Assembly: GCA_032718475.1 (NCBI GenBank)
Contig: JAUCBJ010001062.1
Location: 36,993-100,992, forward strand
DNA length: 64,000 nt
Direction of reading: 5' to 3'
Origin: Nemertoderma westbladi
Lineage: Eukaryota; Xenacoelomorpha; Nemertodermatida; Nemertodermatidae
Made by a program: the position numbers and the translations under genes. Below, in pieces: positions 10,944 to 22,300 of the stretch (positions within the stretch are counted from its first letter, which is position 1; every line of letters starts with the position of its first letter). The notes under the pieces are model-generated. The model did no database searches and was not told where the DNA came from. It saw nothing but the letters and a program-made list of their open reading frames with translations.

Positions 10944-13242
10944 GTTTGATTGTACAGTTAAATGCCTACTACTATAACGACAGTTAAAGTAAGTCTAGTA
11001 ATCCAGTGTCAACTGTAAGCCTAGTAATTAATTACTGATACCGTTACTCAGTGTAATGTGATATATATAATATATTAGAAGACCGGTATACACTTATAGT
11101 ATATATATAAGTATGATTACAGACTAGAATTAGTCACAGAATACCGGTATATAATTTCAGCCGAAATTTATAGAAATAAATACAATAAGCCTATGGTAAA
11201 TACTGGTATACAGCATACACTTATAGTACATATATAACAATATAAGTATTAATATAGACCAGGATTAGTTACAAAATACCGGTATAATTTCAGCCTAAAT
11301 TTATATAAATGTATATATAATAAGCCTACTGGGAATACCGGTAATGTTAATTATTTTAGAATAACTGAATTTTTGAATTTTAGGGTTACTTTTCTTTACT
11401 TTAATACTGTTATTAAGCAGTAGCCCAACTGATATTAAGACCTAATTGATGTATAACAGGCCTACTATTTTATAAATCGGTTTGAGTTGATTTATAATAT
11501 ATATATACCCGTACAATGGGTTTTTGACAATGTTTGAAATAAATGTTATTATTTCTGGGAAGGAGTCACTACACAGAAGCTGAACGCTCTCAGTGGAGTG
11601 CTACTTATTGGACACTAAAACAAATAATTATACTTTACTAAGTTACTTATTACTACAAATTACGTACAATTACTGTTTGAAATTATAATCTCTAAATAAA
11701 CAACAACAAGTTACACGTACAATTTTTAGGGTGATTTTTATAAGAAATCTACAAACCAGCCTAATAAGGAGTTAGAATTTCTGGTAATTACAAACGGACA
11801 GGATACTACGGTATTTGAAAATAATTAAGCAGTAGTAAATATATTGCGTTGTCAGGATAAGAAAATACCACCGTCTGACGACTTATAGTCTTTAGCTCTA
11901 CAGCTCTATAAGTACTACGTTATGTACCCGGAGTGTCCTTACCTAGAAGTTAATTACCGCAGCCAACCAGAGCAGAGCTAACGTGCCTATTAACCACTTG
12001 TGGTCATGATGGTTGCGAATAATCGCATAAACTCTGAATAATAAATATTACGCTACCCGTGCAGACTACACAAACAAAATACAGACCAAATGCTGGCAGA
12101 CTACTATCATGCCTAAATAAACTACAGTATATGCAGACTCCGAAATGGTTAGTTAGTATGCGTTCTAACCGAGTAGTACGACTTATTCTTTCGGGGGGGA
12201 TTTACCTTACAACACTGGATGCCCCCACCTTCCTAACTAGTACTTTATCGGACATACACTCTACACACACTGCAATCTCTTCAGACCTAACAACAGCCAG
12301 ACAACAATCCAGCCTACAAATTATTTATACAATCTGAGCAGGCTTACACGCCTTCTGCTCAGTATTACACTTACAGATAAATAAAACTGACAGAAATAAG
12401 TAAAATCCCAATAGAAAACCAGGGCTGCAGTCCCTGATTAAATATCAAGACCTACCGGTATATAATTATCAAAATCGAATAATACTGCTGTACAGGTAAG
12501 TACCGGTTCGGGTAGTCGGGCAGTTAGGCCTACAGCTAACCGGTCGACCGGTACGTTTGACTTTATTGCCTACGTTGCAATAAAGAAACTGTACAATCTA
12601 TTATTGTTCGCGCTTTCAGACCTTTAGAAGTTTAACCTGCCAATTTTAGGTGTCTTTTTGTTTATAAATCGACTCTGCCTAGACTAATTATTTAATGTAC
12701 TGAAGTTACATCTGCCGAAGCCAGTCAGTGCGTGATCATTCACCCACGGTTAAGGGAGACTAGATTCGGATGCTTTGACCTTATTGCGGTGTAGACCTAC
12801 TGTATTATTCGATTGATCGTTACTATATAATCTCTGACAATATTATTCACTTTCGAGGAAATATTAACAGTTCCTTTAGGACGTGGCGCTTTAAGTATAA
12901 AAACAGAGTTATGACTTATACTAATCACAACTAGATGGCTAATGAGTTTCGTAAATGGCGCATTCTTTAGGAGATGCTTTATTATCTGTCACACTACTTC
13001 ACACGACTTCACACTACTTCACGCTGATCTGCCGACCGTCACTGAATTTGATCATATATAAGGAAGATTGTAACTGACACATGTAGGGATTATGAAATAG
13101 CATTTAATTCACACAAAAACCACTATAATGTAAGTCGCAGTTGCTACCGGTAACCTGTTCCTCTTACCTTCAGTAATCAAGAAGATTGGGGGTTTTATGA
13201 TTATTCATCGGTATTCTTCCAAATATAACAACATATCCAATT

Positions 13243-13299
13243 TTTTACTGTTTGTTATCAATTGTGGTATATTACCACAATTGATAACAAACAGTAAAA
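13243..13299. repeat. 57-bp near-perfect palindrome
   Basis: Two 27-bp arms (13243-13269 and 13273-13299) are exact reverse complements around a 3-nt spacer, TAT. The left arm begins TTTTACTGTTTG and ends AATTGTGGTA. As DNA it can form a cruciform; as RNA, a perfect hairpin. No protein-coding frame crosses it. Confidence 0.95.
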
Positions 13300-13669
13300 T
13301 AATGCGGTGAACAATCAGTATGTGTTACGTATAAAAACAGTAAATGCAGTGCTCAGTTCATAGTGCATTGATAATAGATTTACGTTCCGTAATCAAAGCC
13401 ATCAGATCTTTAGGCCAAGTCTGAAACTTCTACAGAAGCACAGAAGAATTCTAAGCCGGTGTTCTTAGGCTCAGGAAAAGATAAAAAACAAAGACTGACA
13501 TGCATTACGCAGTTTTCCATAGGCCCTTGTTCAACATAAACTGAAAATCGCTCTGATTGGCTGAGCGAGCTGAACAAAGAGAGGTTCCACATCGACAGGA
13601 AATCAGCTGACAGATTTCGTCATCTGAACTACCATCGTTTAGAGTATTAAGCGCATTGCGGCATAATAT

Positions 13670-13800
13670 GACTTGTTATGTCCGCTAAAGCACCTACACG
13701 GTACATTGCTGAGAAAATGACTTGTTATGTCCGCTAAAGCACTTACACGGTATATTGCAGAGAAAAATGACTTGTTATGTCCGCAAAAGCTTTTACACCC
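13670..13800 (+). repeat. Three tandem units of about 50 bp
   Basis: The block 'gacttgttatgtccgc' starts at 13670, 13719 and 13769, each followed by 'aaagca..tacacggta.attgc.gagaaaa'. The third unit is the most diverged and runs into a C-rich stretch. No coding content. Confidence 0.85.
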
Positions 13801-14320
13801 TCCCCCCACTACATATTGTATATAGGCCGGCCTTGTTATTATTTTGACAGCAGCAGTGAATAATAGTTTAATAACTAATGGGCCGAATCATTAAAATTTG
13901 AGTATTAAAATATTATTTATAACTATTTATTACAATAGCAATAAATGTGTAAAAATAATTTGCAAAATGACAAAATAAAACCAATACGAATGACGTTAGT
14001 TTATATTTGGTGTATATCCAACCAATATCCAGTAGCTCTGAGGCAAATTCACTTTGTATTAAACTGACGGCAGATGGATGTATATGTAATACTTCTGGAG
14101 ACAAATATTATCTTTACTATTATTTTGCTATCTAAGAAGAATTATAATCTAATCGCTATTTATATTGAGTACTATTGTATATTTGTGAGTGTGAAGTGGG
14201 ATGGTTGGGCGGGTTTTCTGTTCGTCTCCAATTTTTTCCCTTTTCGCACCCTTCCCCTACAGTCGCTATCCTGCTTCAAGTTTCCTTACCAGAATTCTCA
14301 TCCATTATCTCACTTAGAAG

Positions 14321-14346
14321 CCCCCCCCCCCCCCCCCCCCCCCCCC
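14321..14346 (+). repeat. Poly-C homopolymer, 26 nt
   Basis: A run of 26 C. Two overlapping plus-strand ORFs across it give proline runs and are not credible genes. Confidence 0.9.
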
Positions 14347-14581
14347 AGCACACGCATCCCTTTTTACATGAATCATTGGGTGAAATTAATGACATTCACT
14401 CATTCTTATTTAAGAATCACTTTTTTTAAATGATAATTTCCATTTTAATATATCGATCATCATAAATTCCAGCATACTGCTGCTTTATCAAAACAATAAA
14501 ATAAGATACAGAGGTGTAATAATAAAAGCGTTCAAAGAAGGATGTGTGATGCCCAAAATAACAGAAATTATTAGATAGAAT

Positions 14582-14819
14582 TGTTAATCATCAATATAGA
14601 GAAATATAATAATAATATATATATATATGTGGCAGTTGGTTAAGATACCGGTATGCAGAACCGGGACAGTAAACTCAATTTATACACCACCAAACATACG
14701 CTAAGATACATAAATAACTACTGCAGTCAATAACGATAGGCCTACAGAGCATACTACCAACCACCACCTACCGGTAGCTATCACAGCTACTACAGTATCT
14801 GGTCATCTTTAGATTAACA
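14582..14819 (-). repeat. Copia 3' LTR
   Basis: 238 bp with terminal inverted octamer TGTTAATC/GATTAACA. It contains a (TA)n stretch near 14613-14626 and 'taccggtatgcag', both shared with the 5' LTR. AGAAT target duplication lies immediately left. Confidence 0.95.
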
Positions 14820-14830
14820 ACTCTCCCATA
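14820..14830 (-). promoter_or_regulatory. Copia polypurine tract
   Basis: On the minus strand 'tatgggagagt' directly precedes the 3' LTR, the position of the plus-strand primer for reverse transcription. Short, but well placed. Confidence 0.6.
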
Positions 14831-14958
14831 TTTTTATTTTGTTTAATAAGTCCTATTACAGTTTGAGTTGAACATATGAACATATACAAAGTTTATATTG
14901 GAGAGTTTTTTAATAAGTCTTATTATATAGTAGAGTTTGAGTTGAACTTATGAGAAGT

Positions 14959-15502
14959 TTATATTGGAGAGAGTTTTCCAGTAGTAATCGAACGAAGCAA
15001 TTCTACACCATTAGCTCCCTTCTTTGTCAGGGAATTGGCCATTTGTTTCGATCCTGGACACCAAGAGACAGATTGGATCTCACCATTTTCCAGAAATTGT
15101 TTGATTGCGCAAATATCTATTCTTAAACGTTTGTCATCCACCATCTTTGTAGATTGAAGTGACTCAATAACGCTTCGGTTATCACTGAAAACCAATATTG
15201 GCAATTGGGATCCTGATCCAATTATTTGTAATATCAATGAGCGAATATAGATAGCTTGTTCTATTCCTTGCTGTAAACTCAAAGCTTCCGCGGCAATAGT
15301 AGAACGAACTACTCGCTTGATTTTTGAGGTACTCCATGAAATAGGACATGAAGAACCTTTTGCGCCAACCAAAAATATTATATAAGCCATGGTGCTACTT
15401 ATTCCATCATTCAAATTAGCAAAAGCAGCATCGGTATATAGTATTAATTTCCAGTTTACAATATGTTCTAGATTCGGAAACAAAACATAGCAATCAGCTT
15501 CT
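14959..15502 (-). CDS. pol: Copia RNase H (C-terminal part of the polyprotein)
   Basis: This segment continues the copia frame after the LINE insertion. It carries the RNase H blocks ILYTDAAFAN (first catalytic Asp), AAEALSLQQGIEQAIYIRSL (Glu-containing helix), VFSDNRSVIESL and KRLRIDICAIKQFL, ending at the TAG/TAA at 14959. The enzyme removes the RNA template during cDNA synthesis. The segment has no ATG of its own at the true junction because it is the distal half of one long ORF. The first in-frame Met is at 15483. The frame is intact. Confidence 0.9.
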
Positions 15503-15514
15503 TGAATTTTTCGC
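15503..15514 (-). repeat. LINE-A target-site duplication, left copy
   Basis: TGAATTTTTCGC on the plus strand, repeated at 19329-19340. It lies between copia coding sequence and the LINE (TAG)n tail. Confidence 0.9.
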
Positions 15515-18500
15515 TACTACTACTACTAGGATCGGCATGCTGCATTGCAGCTGCATTTTTAAGAATGCTGTGCCGGCTTGTCAACAAAATTGCACCGCCA
15601 CAACTCCCTATCACCCATGACATTTGCTAGATCATCCGCATCTTTAAGGCCAGTGTCCTTTAAGATGCGTCTCAAGAAAGTCATGGGCTGTCCACCATGC
15701 TTATTCACTCCATGAGGCTGCCAAAGTACAAGATTATGCACTGGCTGGTCCTCACGGCGAAAGCAATGTCCTGCAAAGCGGAGGCGATTTTGTTCTAGTG
15801 TCAAGCTTGGGGGAACCAATGAGACACCTCCAATGTTATATAGTGTCTGGTTGGAGATGTGTGCATTGTACTTGACACAATGAACCCGGCGTAGCATTCT
15901 TGTGAATGTGCCATCCAGAGATTTGGTGTCCTCAGCAGTTAGAGCCCAGCATGGACTCCCGTAGAGGAGTACTGGAACTACTGCTGCTCTAAATAATCGG
16001 ACCTTAAGTTTCCGATTAATTCTAGGTGACTTCCAAATCCTGGAAAGCCTATTCAAGGCTGCCCATGCCTTTCCCTTACGTATTCGAAGGTCCTCACCTG
16101 ACTTCCGGATCCATGATCCCAGGTAACAGAAGTCGTCCACATGCTCAAGCATACCATCCTTTGAGCTTATGCTCATCCGATCAGAGACTTGCTGAGGACT
16201 TTCAAAGTTAACTGTCAGAATTTTGGTCTTTCTGGAGTTAATAAAAAGACCAACACTAGAAGCAGCATGTTCTAATGAGCTGAGGAGCCGTTGGGCTCCC
16301 TCTAATGATTCTGAGAGTACTCCTAAGTCATCAGCAAAGTCTAGATCAGTTAGGTACTTGGCAGGATTTCCTCGACTTCTGGAGCCAGTAGGTGGAGTTA
16401 TCATCACCCCATCATCATTATGATGATCTAAGGACATGCGTAGAACATAGTCAACCACAATAATGAACAAGAATGGTGCAAGTGTGTCTCCTTGGAGGAC
16501 GCCCCATAACACTTCAAATGGTTCTGTGTCACCGTCAACAGTAGACACAAATGTTGTCGAACCATCGTATACTGATCTGATTGCTGCAATAATTTCATCA
16601 GGAATCCCATATAATGAAAGTATGCTGAACATACGTGACCGAGAGACTGAATCAAAGGCCTTGAAGAAGTCAACAAAGATAACAGCCAGATGCCTGTCTT
16701 TCTTTTTTGATAATTCTTCAATTATCCTTCTAAGTGCCAAAATGGGCTCCATGGTCCCACGACCTTTACGGAACCCATTCTGATTTCCACGGAGCAGTCT
16801 CTCAATGGGATCCCTGATGCGATTTAATAGAATCCTATTGTATAGCTTTGCAGCAATCGAGATCAATGAGATTCCCCGAAAAGAACCATAGAGTGTTAGG
16901 TTGCCCTTCTTGGGAACTGGCACCAACTTATTTGTTTTCATTTCTTGTGGGACTCTTGTTGTTCGGTACATGTCTACTATGATGGGATAGATGAGCTTTA
17001 AACACTCAGGTATTTTAAAGACCTCAGGGGGAACACCATCTACTCCACTGGCACGATTGGTCTTAATGCTCTTTGCAGCAGCCTTCACTTCTGCAAAGGA
17101 GATATCGCCAATGGGAATATCTGGGAGTACAGACTCAGACACTTTTACTTCTATAAAGTTATCAGGCAATACCCTGTCATTATTGAGGAGCTTTTCAAAG
17201 TGGGCTTTCCAACCATTGAGGCGATCGGCTGGTGATTCAGCCTTAACCTTGGTGGTTGGTTGGCTTTTCCGCCCAGTAAGCAGATTGATCGATTTCCATG
17301 CCTGGGATGATTGCCTGCTGTCGTCAGCATCATTGATGGCATCAACCTGTTGGTTTATTAGCTCCTGTAGATTAACAGAGTACTGCCTGTTCAGGGACCT
17401 AGATGCAGCCTTAACTGCATTCTTGGCCGCTGTAGTCTGTTTGAGTCGGGACTCTTTCTGCGCCTTATGAAGGTCATTTCGGCACTTCTGAATTTTGTTG
17501 TCAGTCCAGGGGGCCCTTTTCCTGTTTCGAGGGTATACAGGAACTGTTTCTGCAGCTGCTAACTTAACTGCTTCTGTAAAGGCAGTATAGCCCTCACAGT
17601 GATCTGCCGCCTCAGAGGCAAGAGCCTCATACCTGTTGCTCAGCTGTAGTGTGAAGCTGGATCTCACACTTGGCTGTTGCAACAGAGAGGACCAGTCATG
17701 CCGCGGCAAGGCAGATTTCGTTGTTCTGCTAGCACGCAGACTAAGTCTTACCTTGGCCACAATAAGGCGGTGATCACTGGAGAAGGGTCGAAGTGTAAAT
17801 GCATTACAGTCTTGTATAGAGCTCCTGTATTTCCTACGAAACAGAATATGGTCTATCTGGGACTTGTGACCACTGGGTCCACTATGAGTCCATAGCTTTC
17901 CAGTTCGCTTCTTGAACTGGGTTCCAGCCGAAAACAATCCATTTCCAGAGATAAAATCCTGAAGATGGACAGAATTTCGGTTAACACTATTGCTATAGAC
18001 CCAGGGCGATGTAGGTGATTGATGCAGACTTGCATTAAAGTCTCCCAGGAATGTTAAGAATGCATGCTGATCCACTCCATCAGTAGCTGCTTGTAGATTG
18101 TGGTAGAAATTTTCCACCTCCTCTACAGGGGCAACACTAGTTGGAGAGTAGCACATAATCAGAACCACCTTAGGAAACTTCTTAGCCAGTCTTCCAGAAC
18201 ATGAGAAGTGGCAACGGATGATGCGGTTAGAGATTTGGTCTATTTTCTCCAATGCTGCATGTGCAGTTGGATTCATCAATAGACCAATTCCACCATTGCC
18301 ACTATCATCTGCTGACGCGAGGGCGAGTCGCCAACCGCCCCCCATGTCCTTAATCAGAACCTCATCAGTCTGTCCAGTCTGCATTCGGTGCTCTTGAACA
18401 CCCACTGCGCTAAGAGAGAGCTTATCTGCCAAGGCAGTCAGCTCACCTTGTCGCATTGGGGACCCGAGTGTTAGGGTGTTTACTGAGGCTAGTCTAGTGA

Positions 18501-19328
18501 CTTGCCTCAGATTCACCAATGGCTTTGTTGGTCGGGGTGGAACATGAGAGTAGCCTCCAACTCCAGAATCCCTCTCCCCATCACAATCTGGCCTCCCTGG
18601 TGACCCAGGGTTTGGGCCAGAAAGGTCATCAGGAAAGGGACTCAAAGAATTGTTGGCTGCTCTCTCTCCAGTAGGGGGTGAGACAGGCAGCCGGTCAGGA
18701 GTTAACTGACGCCTGTGAAGCCGATTGTGTCCGGTAATTCCACTGGCCTCTAGTGGCCGGACCTCCGCATTGCTAATGTAATCCATAGTGGGGGTTGGGG
18801 GGTGCTTTTTTGCCGAGTCAGCTCTCGGGGCAAATACCACACCCTGGTTTGCCATTCCACAGGGTGGGTGTCGCAATGGAGTCAGATATGAGGCCCATCA
18901 CCCATATCTACTCTGGCGTACATGACCCACCATTGGCTGTTGCAGCTCATCTGCTGGGTCATGCCCTGTACCCTTGCTGCCAGGTGCAGGTCGCAGTGAA
19001 GTGCTCTCAGAGTGGACATGAGAACACTCTAGTCCTAACCAGCCATTGGTAGATCACCATCTGCCTGGTCAGGCCATATACCCCTGCAGCCAAGTATATG
19101 GGTCCTTAATCCAGGACCAAGGGCGTCCTTATCCCAGAACGAAGGGGGTCCTAGTTACAGGACCAGATTTGCCCTAGTAAGAGGGTCTATGCAGCTACAG
19201 GTGGCACCTCCTTTATGCTGCATGGAGGTGGCAAGTTTTCTTGATCAATGACCTAGAATACCTGACCTGACCTAATTTTTATATTATATATAATATATAT
19301 TATATTATATATATATTATATATAAACC
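15515..19328 (-). mobile_element. Full-length APE-type LINE (LINE-A) inserted in copia
   Basis: One ORF with endonuclease then RT, a short 3' UTR and a (TAG)n tail next to the left duplication. The 5' side (18877 to about 19270) is a GC-richer leader with an internal near-repeat ('ctgggtcatgccctgtaccc' and 'ctggtcaggccatatacccc'), then a TA-rich run to 19326. A 12-bp target duplication on both sides shows a clean, single insertion. Single-ORF LINEs with an APE endonuclease and this RT style (VLQGDTLAPFLFIIVVDY, FADDLGVL) are common in invertebrates. An RTE-like placement is possible, but I cannot fix the clade by eye. Confidence 0.9.
15559..18876 (-). CDS. LINE-A ORF: apurinic-like endonuclease and reverse transcriptase, intact
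   Basis: A single 1105-codon frame with no stop. Residues 1 to about 125 are a proline/serine-rich leader, so the true start could be this Met or a later one (MDYISN near residue 31). The endonuclease (about 126-380) shows VNTLTLG, GVQEHRM with the catalytic Glu, LGDFNAS, SQIDHIL and FSSDHRL, the usual APE motif set. The RT (about 600-870) shows SGVDGVPPEVFK, NQNGFRKGRGTMEPI, FVDFFKAFDSV, GVLQGDTLAPFLF and FADD, with both catalytic aspartates. The C-terminal part (YLGSWI, AVVPVLLYGSPCWAL, RLRFAGHCFRRED) follows family consensus, ending PAQHS. The protein nicks target DNA and primes reverse transcription from it. With all key residues present, this copy may be active. Confidence 0.9.
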   Translation of the reverse strand: MRHPPCGMANQGVVFAPRADSAKKHPPTPTMDYISNAEVRPLEASGITGHNRLHRRQLTPDRLPVSPPTGERAANNSLSPFPDDLSGPNPGSPGRPDCDGERDSGVGGYSHVPPRPTKPLVNLRQVTRLASVNTLTLGSPMRQGELTALADKLSLSAVGVQEHRMQTGQTDEVLIKDMGGGWRLALASADDSGNGGIGLLMNPTAHAALEKIDQISNRIIRCHFSCSGRLAKKFPKVVLIMCYSPTSVAPVEEVENFYHNLQAATDGVDQHAFLTFLGDFNASLHQSPTSPWVYSNSVNRNSVHLQDFISGNGLFSAGTQFKKRTGKLWTHSGPSGHKSQIDHILFRRKYRSSIQDCNAFTLRPFSSDHRLIVAKVRLSLRASRTTKSALPRHDWSSLLQQPSVRSSFTLQLSNRYEALASEAADHCEGYTAFTEAVKLAAAETVPVYPRNRKRAPWTDNKIQKCRNDLHKAQKESRLKQTTAAKNAVKAASRSLNRQYSVNLQELINQQVDAINDADDSRQSSQAWKSINLLTGRKSQPTTKVKAESPADRLNGWKAHFEKLLNNDRVLPDNFIEVKVSESVLPDIPIGDISFAEVKAAAKSIKTNRASGVDGVPPEVFKIPECLKLIYPIIVDMYRTTRVPQEMKTNKLVPVPKKGNLTLYGSFRGISLISIAAKLYNRILLNRIRDPIERLLRGNQNGFRKGRGTMEPILALRRIIEELSKKKDRHLAVIFVDFFKAFDSVSRSRMFSILSLYGIPDEIIAAIRSVYDGSTTFVSTVDGDTEPFEVLWGVLQGDTLAPFLFIIVVDYVLRMSLDHHNDDGVMITPPTGSRSRGNPAKYLTDLDFADDLGVLSESLEGAQRLLSSLEHAASSVGLFINSRKTKILTVNFESPQQVSDRMSISSKDGMLEHVDDFCYLGSWIRKSGEDLRIRKGKAWAALNRLSRIWKSPRINRKLKVRLFRAAVVPVLLYGSPCWALTAEDTKSLDGTFTRMLRRVHCVKYNAHISNQTLYNIGGVSLVPPSLTLEQNRLRFAGHCFRREDQPVHNLVLWQPHGVNKHGGQPMTFLRRILKDTGLKDADDLANVMGDRELWRCNFVDKPAQHS

Positions 19329-22300
19329 TGAATTTTTCGCAATATCTTGCAAACACGGAGTAAATCTTCATAAATTGCGTTTTTAAAACGTGTACTCAAT
19401 TGAATAAGTTCAAAGTTCCAATCCGGTCGGCTGCCATGGACTATCCAATTTAATTTACCAACTAAAGATCGATAAAGTGACAGTTCTGAGTTGGATAAGT
19501 TATCATTCTTATTGCGTGTGAAATCTAATTTGGGTATATTAAGATCATTAACATACTTGTTTTGATTAATAACAATGAAGTTTTCAACTGTATGAATTAG
19601 CTCAAATCCGACGTAATTGAATTCGTGTTGTACTGATTTACCAACAATAAATCGTTGTGTAAGCTGAGAAATGATATTGTCAAATCTTTCATCCCCAGCA
19701 TGAAGAAAGTCGTCTATATGAGAACAGAGTATTCCAGCAACATTATTCTGATTGTCGTGATATATAAATAATGCGGGATCTAGTGGTGATCTGAGACATC
19801 CGAGAGCAGTAAGTTTTTCCACAACACTAATGTAAAATTGGCGAGCTGCATCATTTAATCCATACAGGCATTTCTTGAGCCGCCATACCATGTTATCAGA
19901 TACATTTGCTTCCTTAGGAGGAAGTAAATATAAATCCCGCTCCAGTGTCTTCCCTTGTAGAAAGGCCGATTTTATATCAGTGGCCTTTAAGGTCCAACCT
20001 TTACTAGCTATAATAGCTAACATTATTCGCATTGTATATTTACCTATAGTTGGTGAATCAGTAGCAAGTTTCATGTTTTCTTCGAAACCTCTAGCCACTA
20101 AGCGAGCACGGATCTCCTGCCCCTTGTACCATAAAATCCATCTTGTACTTATACATTGCTGGTTGTCGTATGGAACTTCTTCATAAACTTCATAATCAAT
20201 AAGTTTTTGGAGCTCAACTTGCTTAGCATTTAGACAATCTGGAGTTGAATGCTGGTTTTTTGGAATAATAACCAAATTCACATCGTTTAAAAAATCAACA
20301 TCATTGATAGCTCTCCATTCTTTAGTGCAAAGATCGAAACTATGCTTATTACCGTTATCTTCCTCCACATTATACCAATTTGAAAATTTTCCTGTAGCTT
20401 TTCCGGCACGACCCAAAATTTTAACAGGAATCCACTCATTGGAATCATCATTACGGACTTCAATATTATCACCAGCCTTAGGTTTATAGTTGGAACAATT
20501 TTTAACAGAGACTATTGAATTTGGGGTAGATGTGTCATCTAGAATTGGTTGTTCTTTCACCACATTTTCAGGGGATGAATGAGAATCACCACTTGCAGAA
20601 AAACTTTCTGTAAGAATAGTATTAGTATTACCCTTCACTTCTGTGACAGAACTAGTAGTAGCGGTATCATCAGCATTATTTACAGAAGTAGCAGGCTGAT
20701 CTTGGGTCGATGAAACAGGTAGTAGCCGGTTTGGTGCCACACGTAAAAATACACCACCATGTCTTATAAAAACCACCTTACCATCTTGGAAGACTACTTT
20801 CGCTGGACCTAGCCAACGGTCTTTACCATCTTGTTTATAATATACCAAATCACCATTATGAAATATTTGCTCTGAAATGCGAATTTTATGACGCAGAGCT
20901 CGACGTAGACGCTCATTAGTTTCAGATTCAATAAATGCTTTCCTAGCAGCATGAAGGGAATTAAGGTGACCAGCAAATATTTCACTGGAAGTAGTACCTT
21001 GTAAAGCTGGAGGCGCATCAAACATAAGACAGGGAATTTGTGGATTCTGGCCAAAAACTAGTTGATTGCTCGTATAACCATTCCACATTTGGAGTGAATT
21101 CTTAGCCATGTTGGCCCATGGTAGTAATATTTCCACAGCAACTTTGCTTTGATCCTCCTTGAGTTTCTTCAACATAAAGTCAGTGATTGCATGTATTCTT
21201 TCACATAATCCATTCTGATATGGACTGTAACCAGCTGTAGTATGAACTTTAACATTCAATATTGAAGAAATTTCCCTTACCTCATCGGAACTGAACTCAC
21301 CACCATTATCGGACATAATTGCACCCATAGTACCGAAATATGCAACCCAATTTCGCATAATCTTATCAACAATTGTAGACGTCTTCTTGTTTGAAACAAA
21401 TACAGATATATTATATCGGGACCATACATCAACCATATGCAAAATCCATTCTGATTCCCATGCCTTTAAATCAATTGCGATTACTTCATTAAATCTATTT
21501 GCCATAGGCAAAGCAACAACAGGTCTTGGGCGTGTCTTTGTGAATCGCTTACAGACATCACAATTATCTGTAATATTGTTTACAATGTCTGAAAATGAAT
21601 CTTTCCAGACTCCGGCATCTTGTAATAAGTTAATAAACTTCACTGATGAAGGATGAGCAAACTGTCGATGTATTTTTAATAAAACTTTGTGTAATTCACA
21701 TTTTTCAAGGCCATTAAAATCAACAGCAAAAATCATATTCTCCTCAGCTGGAATACTAATTGGAAGACAATAATGACCGGATGATGTCATGTTCAAAGCT
21801 ATAACTTTACCAAAAACTTCTGCAGTATCAGTCTCTAAATCGATCTTCATTTGGGCTCTCTTCATAGATGTTTTGGATAGTAGAAGAGGTATTTCAGAAT
21901 CAACAATATCTGTTCTGATGGAAACGTTCTTGCCTGCAATCACTGCGGGAAGGACATACTCCCCCTTTGAAGCAAGTTTGGAACCAGCTCCAAATTTAAA
22001 CATTTTTTTACTGGAATTAAATGCAACACGTTTTCTGTCATCATCATTAAGAGAGGAGAGATAAGTATTAAGCCATTTCTCACCACATACTGTACTAGTG
22101 CAAGCACTATCTAAAACTGCGCAATTTGTTGCTTCGATCCCCAACTGCCACATTTCATTGGATGAAGCAAATACACTAAGCAAGACATTTTCAGATTCAT
22201 CAAAATAAAGTGGCTGTTCATTATCATAATCTATTCCATGGTTTTCATTGTCTGTTATATTCACCTTCGCGATGTTTTCCCAGGTGTCTGGGCAATCTTT

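Larger units (their letters stand above)
10944..14576. other. 3.6 kb AT-rich noncoding, probably holding the BEL-1 leader or 5' LTR plus host sequence
   Basis: No supportable coding region. Visible structure includes a diverged duplication of about 130 bp at 11083-11340 (units sharing 'cggtata...cacttatagta', 'ataccggtata', 'aataagcct'), frequent ACCGGT words, the 57-bp palindrome at 13243-13299, a three-unit 50-bp repeat at 13670-13800, and the poly-C at 14321-14346. The BEL-1 5' LTR should begin somewhere above 10950 but cannot be bounded. Confidence 0.5.

Noticed and set aside
10944-11340. BEL-1 5' LTR at the duplicated ACCGGTATA segment
   Set aside because: The duplication has no TG/CA ends or polypurine/primer sites, so it cannot be called an LTR.
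14074-14433. Plus-strand ORFs with proline runs
   Set aside because: The proline run is translated poly-C; the rest is AT-rich noncoding.
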